From positions 100,475,426-100,539,425 of the forward strand of contig NC_073306.1 in the NCBI RefSeq assembly GCF_027595985.1: a DNA stretch of 64,000 bases, read 5' to 3'. Positions 1-12,833 of this stretch are shown here, piece after piece. Each line of letters begins with the position of its first letter. Positions within the stretch are counted from its first letter, which is position 1. The notes beneath the pieces were generated by a model. The model saw only the letters and a program-made list of their open reading frames with translations. It ran no database searches and was not told the origin of the DNA. The position numbers were made by a program, and so were the translations under genes. This stretch comes from Sorex araneus (Eukaryota; Chordata; Mammalia; Eulipotyphla; Soricidae).

Positions 1-339
1 AAATCAACCTGATTTACAGAACATGACCAACAGTAATTTTATCGAGGGAGGGGTAGTGAAATGGTTAGGAGCCCCCTATCCACCTGGCATAAGTCAGGAC
101 CACTGTTCTACATTCTATAGTAACTTTGAATTAAAGGGAGGAATATGCACTGTTGATTGATAGGCAAAAGCGACTAGAACCTGGACTTGGTCCATATGTA
201 AGTGAGCAACTACTTATGTAACAGAATTTAAGTTGAAAAGTGAAATTCTTTCCACTAGAATATATCTGGAAAACATCCACAACTATAAAGCTTAGCCTAT
301 TAGAAACAAAAGGACGTCAAGAGTTATCCAGGCCAATAG

Positions 340-430
340 TTGCATTAACAGAGAAGGAAAACTGAGGTGTAGAGAGATTTGTCCAACTCCATGGATTTGG
401 AAGCAAAGAGAATACTTTGAGTTGATAACC
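340..430 (-). repeat. MIR-like fragment
   Basis: The run aaaactgaggtgtagagaga followed by a short TTGGAAGC-like stretch resembles the reverse complement of the MIR core (CTCAGTTTCCTCATCTGT side). It is very diverged and short, so the family call is tentative. Confidence 0.3.
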
Positions 431-1944
431 TTTTGAGATTCAAATTATTGTTCCTAATTTATAGAAAGCACACTCACCAGCATAGCTAAAAAAAATAATA
501 TAGTAACTGAAAGGACCTAGGCCAAAAAAAGAATTCCCATAAACTGCAGGTGTTACCTTTTAAACCTGAATATAATAATACATGTAACACAGAATTTCCA
601 CTTTGATGTATATGACCCATAGAAATTCCTTCATCTAAAGTTATAGACCTAAATGTTGACAGCGAAATTATTCAGAGAAGCCCAAACCTAGGAACCCAGA
701 TGTTCTTCAGCATTAGAATGAATAACATCATGGCAGTTCCTACAATGGACTGTTGAATGCCAATGAGAATGATTTACAATTACACACAGAAATACAAAGG
801 TATCTAGCAAACATCTGTGTAGTAGAAGATCTCCAACACAAGAAAGTACTGAATATGTAATTCCAATTATCAAAAGTTACAAAAACAGACACAAAGTAAT
901 GTCCAGGTAGAAAGGAAGAGAATGGCTATGTTGGCAGGGAATGGAGAGATATAACCAGGAGGAAGCACAGCCCAACTTCCAAAAGCTCTCACATTCTGTG
1001 TTTTAATGTGACTGTATTTATTTCATAACTTTTGGAGGGAATTTAGCAATCTGTGGCCTCATGATAGATACAGTTTTCTGTGCCCATCTTTTGTTTCAAT
1101 AACACAACAACTGAAATAACCTCAAATACAAAGTGTGCATTCCATCCATTGTTAGTAAATAGCAGAGGTGGGATCCAAAGATTTCATGTTTCAGATTCTT
1201 ATCAATTTATAGAATTTCTTAAAGGTATATTTTAGGACACATAGCTACATGTCTGCAGCTCTCCTGTCCTATATCTTGAACTAATCATTTCAGTTCCTCT
1301 TGGGTGAGTCAGTACAAATAGGCAGACTAGTATACTTATATGCCAAAGAAAGAAGCCTATTTGTGTCAGTGTTTTAAAAGGAAAGTCCATCTGAAATAGC
1401 AAACATCCAGTAGTGGAGATGTCTACATATCCATCTACATATCCAATAAATGCCAAGTTCTTCAAAATTAAATATTATTTTAAGTAGAATTTCATATAAG
1501 TATATGACATTATAAAGCTATATCGCATCACTGTTGTTTAGCAATTTGCTTTGATATTGAGAGTCAGTGTTTAAAATTTCAACAAACACAATGGGAATTG
1601 AAGAATGCAGCATATTACTGGCATACTTAAAAGTTTCAAGTATCATCTTCAAAGTAGAACTTCAAATCTATGCTCCTAAGACGCATGCTAACTCCACAAA
1701 GCAACCCAGATTTTGGGGTGTGGGAAATAGGGTGATAATTTTCATAGTGCAACTAAAGTCAATGCTTTATAAGCTACATAGTAGTATGATCAGTTTTGTG
1801 ACAAACTCTTGGATTATTTTTGTCTAACTCCTTTGGGAGGAAAGAAACTTATAGAAGGAACTAACAAAATTCTTTGACAGATTTTAAAAAGCACATTGAA
1901 AAATGTTTTTGTTTTGTTTTGTTTTTTAATTCTCTGTTTTACAG

Positions 1945-2103
1945 ACTAGAGAGAAAGTACAGCCAGGAGGGAGCTTGCCTTACATGCAATCAATGCAGGT
2001 TCAATCCCCAGGAAAATACATGGTCCTCCAAGTACCACTAGGAGTCGTCCCTGAGTGCAAAGCCAGGATGAAGCCCTGAGCATAGCCAGGTGTGGCCCAA
2101 CAA

Positions 2104-2104
<1 letters not shown>
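1945..2104 (+). mobile_element. SOR-type SINE, diverged
   Basis: It has the SINE order seen throughout the window: a tRNA-like head (gagagaaagtacagcc), a B-box-like ggttcaatcccc, then the body blocks for 'gagtgcaaagccagga' and 'ccctgagca'. It runs directly into a CA microsatellite where an A-rich tail would normally sit. Confidence 0.8.
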
Positions 2105-2139
<35 letters not shown>

Positions 2140-2146
2140 ACACACC
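2105..2146. repeat. (CA)n microsatellite at SINE tail
   Basis: About 20 CA units with one TACA interruption sit exactly at the 3' end of the preceding SINE, so the microsatellite probably grew from the SINE tail. The minus-strand ORF with a poly-Cys/Val start here is just this repeat. Confidence 0.95.
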
Positions 2147-2199
2147 TCCCTATTTTCCCACTGTCATTTGCTGCTTTAGAGAAAAATATCTTGATGTCA

Positions 2200-2350
2200 C
2201 AGATTAGAGATAAGAAATTTAGATCTAAAAGAGGCCTTGGAAATTACACAATCCATTTTTTAAAATGATAAACTGGATGGAGCTCAGAAATATCATGTGA
2301 TTTCACCAAGAATCTACAGCTAGTGATAGGTCCAAAGTCAGTCCAAAATT
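2200..2350 (-). repeat. MIR-like ancient SINE fragment
   Basis: Contains diverged pieces reminiscent of the reverse MIR core: a tgataaactggatggagctcag block, then a ttcaccaagaatctacagct block followed by agtgatagg. No target duplication is visible. Tentative. Confidence 0.35.
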
Positions 2351-3192
2351 CTTTCCAACTGAGAAGTTGCTTAGTTGGTACCTTTCCCCTGCCCTAGGAA
2401 TCAGTATATTTACTTTTATTAGTATCCTAAGGCTTATGTGGTTTTATTAATGTGTGGTAATAAAAACATGACTTTGATGATCACTTCTGATACTTAAAAA
2501 TTCAGAGCAACTTATTTTATTCTCTTCCTCAGAACTAGGGCATTTCTAGATGATTCCTCACACTCCCTGGACATGACCAATTACTAGAAAGCCTACCTTG
2601 CAAGCACGGAGCTGCAAGGATGATCTCAGCACTACCCAGGTGCCAAGTGCAATCTCAGTGGCACAGTTGTCTGGGGTCCCTGGCACCTTGGCAGAGTGTG
2701 TGATTTCAAGTGCACTCTAACTAATGAGTTCAAACCCTGGCAAGCTTGGGAGAAATGAGCACAACCCCTAGAGAGCAATACAACTAAGTGTGTGAGCACT
2801 GCAACCAAGTGGGTGCCAATTTCAGCCATTGTCGCAACAACATAAAGGGCAGGAAGACAGAATCAATGAAAAAAGAAATATTAAACTAAAAAAGCAAAGA
2901 AATATAGATCACTTCTCAGCACTGGACTCATTTTGAGAGGTGAATTAAACCAGAGGGCTACAATTAAGGGAGGTTTCTTATGATGCTTCAGGTTTTTCAT
3001 TAAGCAGAGGAACCCTCTGAAACAAAAATTAGTTTACTCATAATAGAAGCAAGGAATTAAAAGAAAAAAACTAAAAAGCAGGAAGAAAGAGCTTCATCAT
3101 TGGTAGTCGATTCTTAATTTTGACAACTCAGGACATTTGTGCTCTGAAATGCTGACTTATTAGCAATGCTAATAAAATACTTCAATTTTTGT

Positions 3193-3343
3193 TTGCTTTT
3201 GATTTTGGGCCACATCCAGCTGTGCTCAGAACTTATTCTAGTTCTGACAAAGCTCAGGGGACCATATGAGGTGCTGGGGATCAAATTCAGGTCAACTAGT
3301 GCAAGACAAGTGTTCTGCCTGTTGTATTATCTCTCCAGTCCCC
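3193..3343 (-). mobile_element. SOR-type SINE, reverse, diverged
   Basis: Reading + strand shows the reversed hallmarks in order: gattttgggccacatccagc, caggggaccatatgaggtgc, and ctctccagtcccc at the head end. The divergence suggests an old copy. Confidence 0.85.
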
Positions 3344-3425
3344 AAATGCTTTGCTTTTTAAGTAATAAGAAGAAAACAAAGCTGAATTGGGGGTGATGAG
3401 GTGGGTAAAAATATTGGGGGAGGAT

Positions 3426-3600
3426 GGGGCTGGAGTGACAGCACAGCGGGTAGAGCGTTTGCCTTACATGCAGCCGACCCGGGTTCAATTCCCAGCATCC
3501 CATTTGGTCCCCTGAGCACCGCCAGGAGTAATTCCTGAGTGCAGAGTCAGGAGTGACCCCTGTGTATCACTGGGTGTGACCCAAAAAAGCAAAAATAAAT
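3426..3600 (+). mobile_element. SOR-type SINE, full length
   Basis: Near-consensus copy: ggggctggagtgacagcaca head with A box, B box gggttcaattcc, body with tttggtcccctgagcaccg, ending ctgggtgtgacccaaaaaag plus an AAATAA-type tail. Confidence 0.95.
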
Positions 3601-4599
3601 GAATTAATTAATAAATAAAACTTTTAAAAATTGGGGGAGGAGGGGCCTGGATGATACTGTGTGTTAGTACTGAGCAATTGCACAGTACACCCAAGTGCTG
3701 AGCTAGAAGTAGACTCAATGTCATCCATAACAGATGTGAAGTGCTAAGAAGGGAAAAACTATTGTTTCTAGGTGGTAGAAACAATAAGTAGGCAGGACAC
3801 TTAAGGATATTTTACTGTCAAGACTATGGTAGGTAATATATGCTTTAAATATGCAGGCCCTGAGTTGGATCCCTAATACCAGCTGGTCCTTGGAGAGCAC
3901 CAGGTGTTACCCTGGTTACCCCCAGGACCTGATATTCGACACAAGCTCACATAAAGACAAATATTTGACCACTCTCCTTCCTTTCTTATTTTCCAAGCAT
4001 CTCCCGAGAACAGCATGGCAGAACGGAAATATAAGGAGTCAGACATATGAGCTATTGACTTAACTGAATCAGAGGACTGAAGGTTTTTAGTGGTCACATT
4101 GAAAAATAAAAGCAAAACAACAACTCTTATAATTCATTTTATCTAGCCACATGTAATCAAAACCATCAATTCAATATCATTAATTTCTATTCTATAGTCT
4201 CTGTTTTGTACTGTCTTTGAAATGCAGTGGGCCTTTGCTACATTCATAGCACCTCTTGAACGAGCCCCATTTCACCTGCTTGGTAAGTAGCCACGTCGCT
4301 TGTAGAGAGCACTGCACTGGACATTCATAACCATTGTAGATGAAGAAGAGCTAGAGAAGACCACACTGAAGACTTAGATCAGAGCCATGAAAAATGCATT
4401 CTAAATGAAAGAAGCAGACACATAATGTGCTTTTCTAGTTTGAAATTATTATAAGCTAGTCGAGGGGGTGGGGTGAGAAAGGAGTCCCTTTAACAAATAA
4501 TTTTTCATGACTATCTCGAAAAGTTTGAGTCCCCAATGTGATAGGCCAGCCAAGCCTGTTGCACTAAATCTCTTAGTAGACTGACAGAGTTAAATAAGG

Positions 4600-4775
4600 G
4601 ACCAGAGAGATAGTACAACAGATAGATTACTTGCATTACATGCTATCAACCGAGGTTCAATCCTTGGCACCCATGTGGTCCCCTGAGACCACTAGGAGTG
4701 ATCCGTGAGAGCACAGCTAGAAGTTCTCAGCACTGCTAAGTGTGACACCCCAAAACCAAACAACAACAAAGTGAA
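4600..4775 (+). mobile_element. SOR-type SINE, diverged
   Basis: Head ccagagagatagtacaacag, B box gaggttcaatcc, body gtggtcccctgagaccac, ending gtgtgacaccccaaaacc with a CAA-rich tail. Confidence 0.9.
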
Positions 4776-6284
4776 ATAAAATAAGGAATCAACCAGGTTC
4801 TCTGTCTGCCTCACAACAAGGACTTCATAGAGAATAGAGTGTTTGGGTCCCCGGGAGCCCCACTCCTAGTGATACTGTCAGCCAAGGGTGCAGGCTTCTC
4901 CGAATATCAGGTTCCTCACTTTCCACTTCTGCTGACAGCAGGAGTTTCAGTTCTTGTCACAGAGGAAGATAAAGACACAAAGGAGCCACACCCACTGAAA
5001 TCCTGGCTTTCACATGTTTGACTTGCTTTTTTTGCTGGGTTGATAATAGAGAGAGATGGTGGGAAGTTTAACCAAGACCCACCATTGTCCTCATCAATCC
5101 TAGAACAGCCTAGACATCAGGATCTAGCTAAGAGGACAAAATCCTTGCAATAACTGAGTTTCACTTTGGGGGAATAAGACAGTTCTCAGGAGTAAAACAG
5201 TTTTATAGAGAGAAACTCAAACCCAGCCATGCCAGGACTCACTCAGCAAGCTACGTTTCCTATGTTGATCCACTATGTATTTTTTTCACATTTCCTTTTT
5301 CATATATTTTCTGATTCTATATGAATTTGGCAGTCCTTGAAGGAATATGGATTTTTAAAAAATGTCATGAGGGAACTATTAAATCTGCTTCTGAGTACAA
5401 AAAAAAAACAGAAAAAAAAATTCCCTGCAACTTCTGCAACTCTGGAGCCCAAAGAATGGCCCCACCCTTCTTAGTTTGAAGGAAGATATCTAAGCAAAGG
5501 TCTTTAGTTCAAGTACTTCCCAGTAAACTGGTATCTGTTTCTACCAGAGACAACAGCAGAAAGAGACACACATAGCTATTAAGAGATTTACTTCGAGAAA
5601 TTAAAAACAAAATTTGAAACCTGTGTAGCTTGGCTAAGCAAGTTTACATCCATCAGGCAAATGATCAGGAAGGGCACAATGGCCCTCTCTGTCATGGGTT
5701 TTACAGCCAACTGGCAGAATTTCTCTCTCGGGGAGCTCATTGCTGCTATTAAGTCATTTCAGCAACCTGGGTCGGACCCCTTGCAGTCAGGCCCACTCAA
5801 TTATCTAAAATAATATGTTTTACTTAAAGCCAAAGACTTAGCTCTTCCAATACCTCTATTAAATATTTTCATTGTAACATGTTTGAATAACTGGGGAATT
5901 TACATGACAAAGACCAGCATTCTTGCCACTGATGGATGTGGTCAGCTCACCATCTGTACCAAATACCAAGACTGTCTTTCCCTGATATTTGGCAAGTCCT
6001 AAATTACTAGTGAGCCTCCTTTTTCCCCATTTTCTGAGACCATAGTAGCTTATAATCACCAATGACATCTTCTTTCTGGCTATCCTTTACACAAAAGACT
6101 ATGAATATGTGTAATAACAGTAAGTTCCATTTCCAGCACACAACCCAAAGTGGTCAAATCTTCATCTATCTCCCCAAATTATATGGACAAATAATTCAGA
6201 CCAGCAGAGCAAATGTTTTCTCCTCAAATTACTTTAAAAGTAATTGCTTTCAAAGAGGAGGACTTAAGAATTAAGATTATTAAT

Positions 6285-6454
6285 GGGGCTGGAGTGATAG
6301 CACAGTGGGTAGGGCACTTGCCTTGCACGCGGCCGACCCAGGTTCGAATCCCAGCATCCCATATGGTCCCCTGAGCACCACCAGGGGTGATTCCTGAGTG
6401 CATGAGCCAGGAGTGACCCCTGTGCATCGCCAGGTGTGACACACACACAAAAAA
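6285..6454 (+). mobile_element. SOR-type SINE, full length with target-site duplication
   Basis: Head ggggctggagtgatagcaca to tail gtgtgacacacacacaaaaa. The sequence aagaattaagattatta occurs just before the head (about 6266-6282) and again just after the tail (about 6455-6471), a clear L1-type target-site duplication. Confidence 0.95.
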
Positions 6455-6596
6455 AGAATTAAGATTATTAAGAGTATGAAGTTAAGAATGCATGTTTCTA
6501 AGAGGAGCTCTCAGCCCTCTTTCTGTGTAAAAACAGGGTATAAACTTCCCTTTTCTAAGTTGGGGGGAGGGATAGAAAGCAAATCACCTGAGAAGC

Positions 6597-6836
6597 AGCG
6601 AGGTAGCACAGGTCAGGGTGTGCGGTTAGCATGTGCCTGATCAGCCAGTTCCCACATAGTCTGCCGGCATTGCTGGGTGCACCTCTGGGGGTGCACTGTC
6701 TCCAGGGGGCACCGGTACTTCTGGCACTGCAGCACCACATCCTCTGGTTCTTGCATAGACCAAACCAGATTGGTCAAGAACAGTTGATGAGGCCCCTGGA
6801 GTTCCAAGGCACCATTTTAAAAGTGTCCCCCGCCTC
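6597..6836 (+). mobile_element. Unassigned SINE-like insertion (third type)
   Basis: A GC-richer block bounded by aaatcacctgagaag (about 6585) and aaatcacctgaaaag (about 6843), a likely target duplication. Its 3' half (gcagcaccacatcctctggt, then accaaaccagattggtcaag, then tgaggcccctggag) matches the block near 38920-39000, so this is a repeat family. No function. The overlapping short ORFs on both strands are incidental. Confidence 0.55.
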
Positions 6837-8231
6837 AAAAGAAAATCACCTGAAAAGACTTAAACTTGTATAACAAATCTTTGCCATGTGTATCAAGTCA
6901 CCGTTTCACAATCTTAATTTGCCTCCAAGAAACCCAAACTCCCATTCCCTTCATCCAGTCTGCCCTCGCTATATTACCCTTTGTTAAAAGGAGCTATAAG
7001 CTCCTGGTTCAAACTACATCTCTTGGATGGGAGAGATTCTTTTCTCTTTTCCAAGGTAGTACTTGTTTGTTTCTTTGTAAAATAAAAAAGTAAGTTGTCT
7101 ACAAAGTAGAGAGTTATGGAGGCTCACACAATCTCTAGCTAATGCATGCTAGATTATCATAGTTTTCAGGATTTGTCTGTTTATTCTATGAGGAGCCAAG
7201 AAAGACCAATACCACATACATTCAGTAGACACTAAAGTCTTTACATGCACTCATGCACACACAGACCTATAAGTGGTAGCTCTTCTGTCATCTTGGCCTG
7301 TCCCCTTCCTATTTTTAAACCTGTTGGTCTCCTTATTCTTCAAAAGCTTTGATAAGCTAGTCCAAAAGTCTTGTATCTAGCAGGTAATAAAGAAGTTACC
7401 TTATTTGCACTAGGTCACTCAGCTAAACAGTGGTAGAGGCAAGAATTGACATAGCATCTTAGTTCAGCTCACTGCTATTTCTGGTACTCTTTCCTGATTT
7501 TATGAGATGAATTCTCTCTATAGCCCTACAATCAGGGCTGATTCTAGGGCTTTTACACACTGTGCAGTTACACAGGCAACAGCCTTTCGGGGGCCAGGCA
7601 CTGCATGTTGTTGCTGAGCTGGCACTCTTTATTTCTTTGATAGCAAGGAACCTATTTTCCCTTTACACTGGAGCTAACAAATTAGGTAGCACATCCTTCC
7701 TGCCCATGCAGTGTACTCTTCTCAGCCCCGAGCTGGTGTCATCATTCACCTCTGAACTTGGAAAAAAAGTGTGCAGCTACAGTTTAGTTTTCAGTCTCAA
7801 TCCCAGCTCTAACCACCAATGATATCCAGTCATCCTTACAGAGATCTTAGCTTCTCTAAACCCCCAAGCCCTAACTTGACAGACTTCATAAAAGGCACTT
7901 TCGTTCTCCATGTTTGAGCTGAGATAACATTTCAACTATCCTTTGGATCCTTGCTGCAAGGCTTGGTGACTACATTTCTGTTATTACTAATAGAAATTAG
8001 AGAGCATTTTAAAATATGGTTTCTTCTTCATAGAGATGTTTTACACCAGTTTTCAAACCCCTACGTGATCTAGCAATTATCTTTCACTCGTACTTTGACG
8101 ACTTTACAACCTACAATTTGAAAAACTCCAACATATTGGGTAAACGTTTCCTGTTTACTAGAGTGCATAAAGACAATATTATTGTCATTTGTTAACTCCA
8201 TATTTAAAGTAAAGTAAATATTTATATATAA

Positions 8232-8835
8232 AGGGTTGAGTTTCCCCCTGCCCCCCCCCACCGCCCTGAGCAGAGCCCCAGCAGTTGAAGACCTCTAGAA
8301 CCCAGCCATAGCCATGCTCAAGGCCACTCTCCACACATTCGGACGAGCCTCACACATGAAGAAACTGGCAGAGGAACGCAGGTGTGCGGGGCCAAGATCT
8401 CCAAGGCTGCTCGAATTGGAACTGGGCCTCATCCACCCAGATTCCCCATTTTCCAGCAGCTAGGCAGTCATACCCAGAAACTGCCCCCGGCGCCATGTAA
8501 TTCCATCAATGGCCAACATCCAGAGACTATAAAACCAAATTCTCGGAACATCTGATAGCCTAGTTCCCCCTCTTGGAGAACCTGGCAAGCTACCAAAAGT
8601 TTACTGCCCATACGGGGGAGAGCCTGGCAGGCTCCCTGTGGCGTATTCATATGCCAAATACAGTAACAATGATGGGTCTCATTCCCCTGACCCTGAAGAG
8701 CCTCTAATGTGGCACCATTGGGAAGGACAAGTAAAGAGAGGCTGCTAAAATCTCAGGGCTAAGACAAATGGAGCGTTACTGGGCCTGCTCGAGCAAATCG
8801 ATGATCAAAGGGATGACAATGATACAGTAATATTT
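8232..8835 (+). mobile_element. Long-form second-type SINE with extra 5' sequence
   Basis: The 3' part carries the second SINE's body: ccctcttggagaacctggca, gagcctggcaggctccctgt, gtggcgtattcatatgcc, gctcgagcaaatcgatga. An extra roughly 80-base segment (ctgaccctgaagagcc ... ctgctaaaatctcaggg) is shared with the copy at 36508-36772 and absent from short copies. The first ~330 bases are extra sequence of unknown origin. Confidence 0.75.
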
Positions 8836-9764
8836 AGTTACCTCATCTGACACACCCAAAGGATCCAGCATTGCTATTGAGTGTTATATTTAACATAACA
8901 AGGTAATGTATCAATTGCAAGCTACTGTTTAAAGAACTTCCCCTCTAGTGATCAGGAAAGACAACAAACATTACATTTCACAAATCATTGTATGCAAAAC
9001 CTTTCCCCCCCCTAAAAATGGAGACTGTGATTTGCCCAGTAATCATCTCAAGTTCATAACACATCTTTCTACTGTTCTTAATAAACATGACAAGAATCAC
9101 TATTAAACATAAGTAACATATGTCCAAAAGACCTCTTGGAGCCCTATGACAATCACAAAATGTGTTACAAATTTATACATAACACTGTATTAAAATCTTG
9201 AATTGTATAATCATTGTGAGGCAGAAATATCCTTTTCCCTATCTTGTCTTAGGCAAGCCATATAAGACATACAATTTGGCCACGGTGTATCTGATCAGAG
9301 AGAAGTGATAATGAATCGTATAGGAATCGCCAACAGGACTGATGAACATTATAGTCACTTTGGTCACTAGCATTCGCGGGCACATCTGGAGACTTTGATA
9401 TCATTTCATTTCAAATGATACCATATCCTTTCCCAGTATCGTTCACTCAAGGGACTAAGTCCCTTGATAGACTGAGAACCACTCCAAAAGAATATGTTTG
9501 GTGTTAATTTTTTTTCTTTTCCAGCATCTAGCACCCTACCTAGCACATAGTAGCACATAAAAGTAAAAAAATGAATGACTGTATGAATGCATAAATGCTT
9601 TGTGGAATTTTGAATTTTTATAGAGAATTTTTACAGTCAAGAGTCATTCTAAAACCTCAATAAAAACAGAAGGAAATGTCTTTTGTGGCTTGTACAATGT
9701 TAATAATGTAGCAAATGTAATTAAATGATGAATGGGAAAGGGAAATAAGTATTTATTCACTTAC

Positions 9765-9960
9765 TTGCAAGCAAGCCGACTCCACTTGCAAGGGATCCGA
9801 CCCACGCTGTCTTCCCTTTACCTTCACCGAAGGCGTCGAGCCATTCTATGTACAAGACACCAACAGCTAATGGAGATCCATAGCATAAAAACTGAGTAAA
9901 GAAGGAGACTAGCACGATCACCCAGCCCCATCCACCATCAGGTGACTTCTTAAATTCCAT
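9765..9960 (-). CDS. SLC16A9: SLC16A9 first coding exon (monocarboxylate transporter 9, N-terminus)
   Basis: The exon encodes the first 65 residues plus one base of MCT9, a plasma-membrane solute carrier of the MCT/SLC16 family. The human protein has been linked to carnitine and creatine transport and to blood urate and carnitine levels. The start ATG (9958-9960) has A at -3 and G at +4. Residues 8-13 read DGGWGW, the conserved SLC16 motif at the start of the first membrane helix, followed by a hydrophobic stretch to about residue 36 and the start of helix 2 near residue 50. From memory, the protein is close to human MCT9 with only a few substitutions. Codon phase 1 ends at 9765, followed on the minus strand by gtaagtgaat, a near-perfect donor. 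On the 5' side two acceptors are possible: ctacag (exon from 9988) or the upstream tatgtag (exon from 9997), after a T/G-rich tract. The rest of the roughly 500-residue protein lies left of the window. No frame break is seen. Confidence 0.96.
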
Positions 9961-10267
9961 TGTAAGGTGAAATCAAGGAGATGCTTCTCTGTAGGTCCTA
10001 CATACACATACACACACCAAAAACAACACAACAACAACAACAACAAAAACAGGGAAAAGATATATTTAGAGTGTGGTAGGTCACAGTATATTCAATTAAA
10101 AAACATGTCCTAAATTAAAACTTATAAAATTTTCTCTAAAAATATCACATTAAAAAGGTATAAAACTATCACAAAATCAGGTTTACTTTGACACTTTCTA
10201 AATTTATGGTTTGAATAAGTAAACATTCACATTATGCATATTTTAAATTATTTTATAACATCTTTAC

Positions 10268-10775
10268 TATTTTATTCCTTTATATGTGGTGGGGGAAAAT
10301 GTGTGTTAGAATGAGCCAGCTGGACCGAGTTTAGACGACCCCGATTTTGTTGGCAGCATCTGAGGCACCCTAGTCAGGAACCAATGGGATCTATGCCTTC
10401 TTCTCTCTATCAGGTCTGATTGGGGGTTGACCTTGGCCACATCAATGTCACAGAGCTTCATCCCAGCCTGTTTAATCTGGTACTTGTTGGCCTTGACATC
10501 CACTAAGAACACAAGTATGTTAACTGTCTTCTCTGTGTGTTGCTGGCTGACTCAGAGTCACAGAGAACTTGTTGATGGCACAGCGGTCCCACTTGTTTCT
10601 CTTGGGAGTGCTCTTCCATAAATACTTGGGCTGCCTTCAGAGCTGTAGAGTTTGGGCCCTGAGAAGGTGGGTGATCTGCAAGTTTTTTTTTTCTTTTTGT
10701 GGCTGTGGAGGCTTTTCAACACAGTGGTCTTTAGCTCCAGCTTGGGACAGGGACTTTCTTCTTTGTTTTTGGCAC
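10268..10775 (-). pseudogene. RPL23A: RPL23A processed pseudogene
   Basis: Minus-strand translation in shifting frames matches ribosomal protein uL23 (RPL23A) nearly end to end. From 10775 it reads VPKTKKKVP (start ATG now GTG), then VLKSLHSHKKKKK, then QPKYLWKSTPKRNK, then [25 protein letters not shown] and finally DAANKIGVV followed by TAA at 10331-10333. Frames change several times and in-frame stops occur (for example TAA after the THREDS segment), so it is dead. There are no introns, and 3' UTR-like sequence (gtccagctggctcattctaa) follows to about 10268, as expected for an L1-mobilised cDNA copy. It is unrelated to the host gene SLC16A9. Confidence 0.92.
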
Positions 10776-12280
10776 CAACTTAACGAAAAACAAAAATCCT
10801 ATACATTATTTCTTAATTAATTTTTTAATCACTAAAAGGCATAGGATTAAAAAACTCCTTCCTAAACTTGTGTCCATTTAGCAAGTTCCCTCATCCTCCC
10901 AAGAACAGCAAATGACTGGTTTCTGTTATATGCTGTTTCCCAGCAGACAGATTCTTAGCAAAAAAGGGTTGTGTTAGGATTACTCTCTTCTTATGGAAGG
11001 GAATAGATTATAGACGGGGACAGAATGGAAATGCAATACCAGGAAAGAGGTTTTATAAAGCTGGAAGACCTGTTAGAGTTGCCCCGTACTGGGCATGAGG
11101 TTTGCCCTTCACACACACCCTCCCGATGATCACTCTCTGGTGGTAGACCACCCAGAAAGGACTGTGATTTTAAATAACCCACACGTGGGCATCAGCTGAA
11201 GGCGTCTGCCAGCTGCACTTTCAGCTTCTGTAGCAATAACTCTCTCAATCCTGAAGCAAGTCTCAAATGGAACTGTCAGCATAGCACAGTGTTTAACAAC
11301 TTGAGCATCCTTCTAGAGTTTCTTCATCCATACACAAGCAAACCAAAGCAAATAACCAGGAATTGCACTGTTTTCTGTGGTGCTTACCTCTGGACGCAAT
11401 GTAGCTATCACTCTCTGACCTGGGGATTACAGATTGTTCAACGCCAGATGCAAATGTCAGAACTGCTAGATAATGTTTCAAATGTAGGCCCTAGGAATTT
11501 GGATTCATGGCCATATGTTTGCGAAGGAGGCACTCTAAATCACTGCACTATTCCTTCATGCTTTCTCATAATTCTTTAACCAAACCCAGTCTTATGATGC
11601 AAGCCAAATATGCAGTGAATAAACTTACATATATATAAATCTTTGTATATCTGCATATCCACTTGATAAAATGTGCATATGGCAGTGTATCTGGAGATGA
11701 CAATTTGTCCTTCCTGCTTCCAACAGGGACTTGCTCCTCCTTAGGCTGTATGGTTTTTCACCATGCCAGGTTTACAATGAGAATCAACATAATCTTCACC
11801 CACAGATTTCTTGTTCTTTTTCTTTCCTTTTCTTTTTTTTTAAAGGACTGTGAGCCTCAGATTTTTGTCAAGTCATGCCTATTAATCAGACCACAGGTAA
11901 AGACAGTAGAAATATCATCCATCCTTTCATGCATAATAGATGAGGCATTTGCTACCTTAAATGAATCACAGGCTCATCATTTACCTGTAATCCAGTGAGT
12001 TGCTTCACTGTAAGACTCAGAACACTGTGCATACACCACAACACTACCTTCTACAGGCTTTTGTATGAATCAGCTTTCAATATCAATACTAAAACTTGAA
12101 AGAAGCTATAATTTATGCAATTAACTTGTAGGGTCTAAAAATTCAGCTGCTTGCATGTGTTAACAGAATACATCAAACCTCCAATCACTGAAATTTTTTG
12201 AAGCAATCAAATATGTCCCTTCATCAGAGGTTTACTTCCGATAGCACCTACTTTACTGTATAAGTAAACAGTGCAATTCT

Positions 12281-12441
12281 GTTTAGCCATATCCAGTCAT
12301 GCTTAGAGGTCACTTCTGGTTCTGCACCCAGGAATCACTCCTGGTTGTGCTACGGGGACCATATGGGATTCTGGGGACCAAACCTAGGTTGGCCATGTGC
12401 AAGACAAGCACCCTGACCTGCTGTACTATCTCTCCAGACCC
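12281..12441 (-). mobile_element. SOR-type SINE, reverse, diverged
   Basis: Reverse hallmarks: gccatatccagtcatgctta, ggaatcactcctggttgtgc, ggggaccatatgggattctg, ctgtactatctctccagacc. Confidence 0.9.
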
Positions 12442-12798
12442 AATTCTGGCCCTTTAAATATTTATTTAATATTTAAAAGTTCCAGCTTAGAATCCTTTCA
12501 GAGAAAATAAATGTAATTCCCTAAATAGCATATGATAGCACTATCTAAACATCTAACAAGCACTAGCCAAACATCTAACAAGACTAAAAGGTTGCATAAA
12601 AGCAAATATGCAAGAAGTCTAAAGCCTTCAAATGGTAACACTTTAGGACAAGTATACATTTTCATAGGCAAAGTATTGGTATCAGGAGTAGAGTCAGTTT
12701 TGAAGGATTCAGGGGAGGGGAAGAAAATATTAAAGGAGTATCTTCCATGTCAGTTTTCAGGCCTCAGTAGATAGAAATACCTTTATACACCAAATACC

Positions 12799-12833
12799 TT
12801 TGCTTTGCCTTGCATTGCCTTGCTTTGCCTTGC
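12799..12833. repeat. (TTGCC/TTTGC)n pentanucleotide microsatellite
   Basis: About seven imperfect 5-base units alternating ttgcc, tttgc and attgc. Short and interrupted. Confidence 0.85.

Larger units (their letters stand above)
1..9764 (-). other. SLC16A9: SLC16A9 intron 2 (partial, runs off the left edge)
   Basis: Everything left of the SLC16A9 coding exon is intron on the minus strand. It begins with the donor dinucleotide at 9763-9764 (complement of ttac). I looked for the next MCT9 exon and did not find it, so it lies outside the window. The intron holds the SINEs listed separately. The stretches 430-1944, 4776-6284, 6840-8231 and 8836-9764 show no gene and no repeat I can name. A low-complexity block at 2570-2860 may be a decayed repeat. 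Confidence 0.8.
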
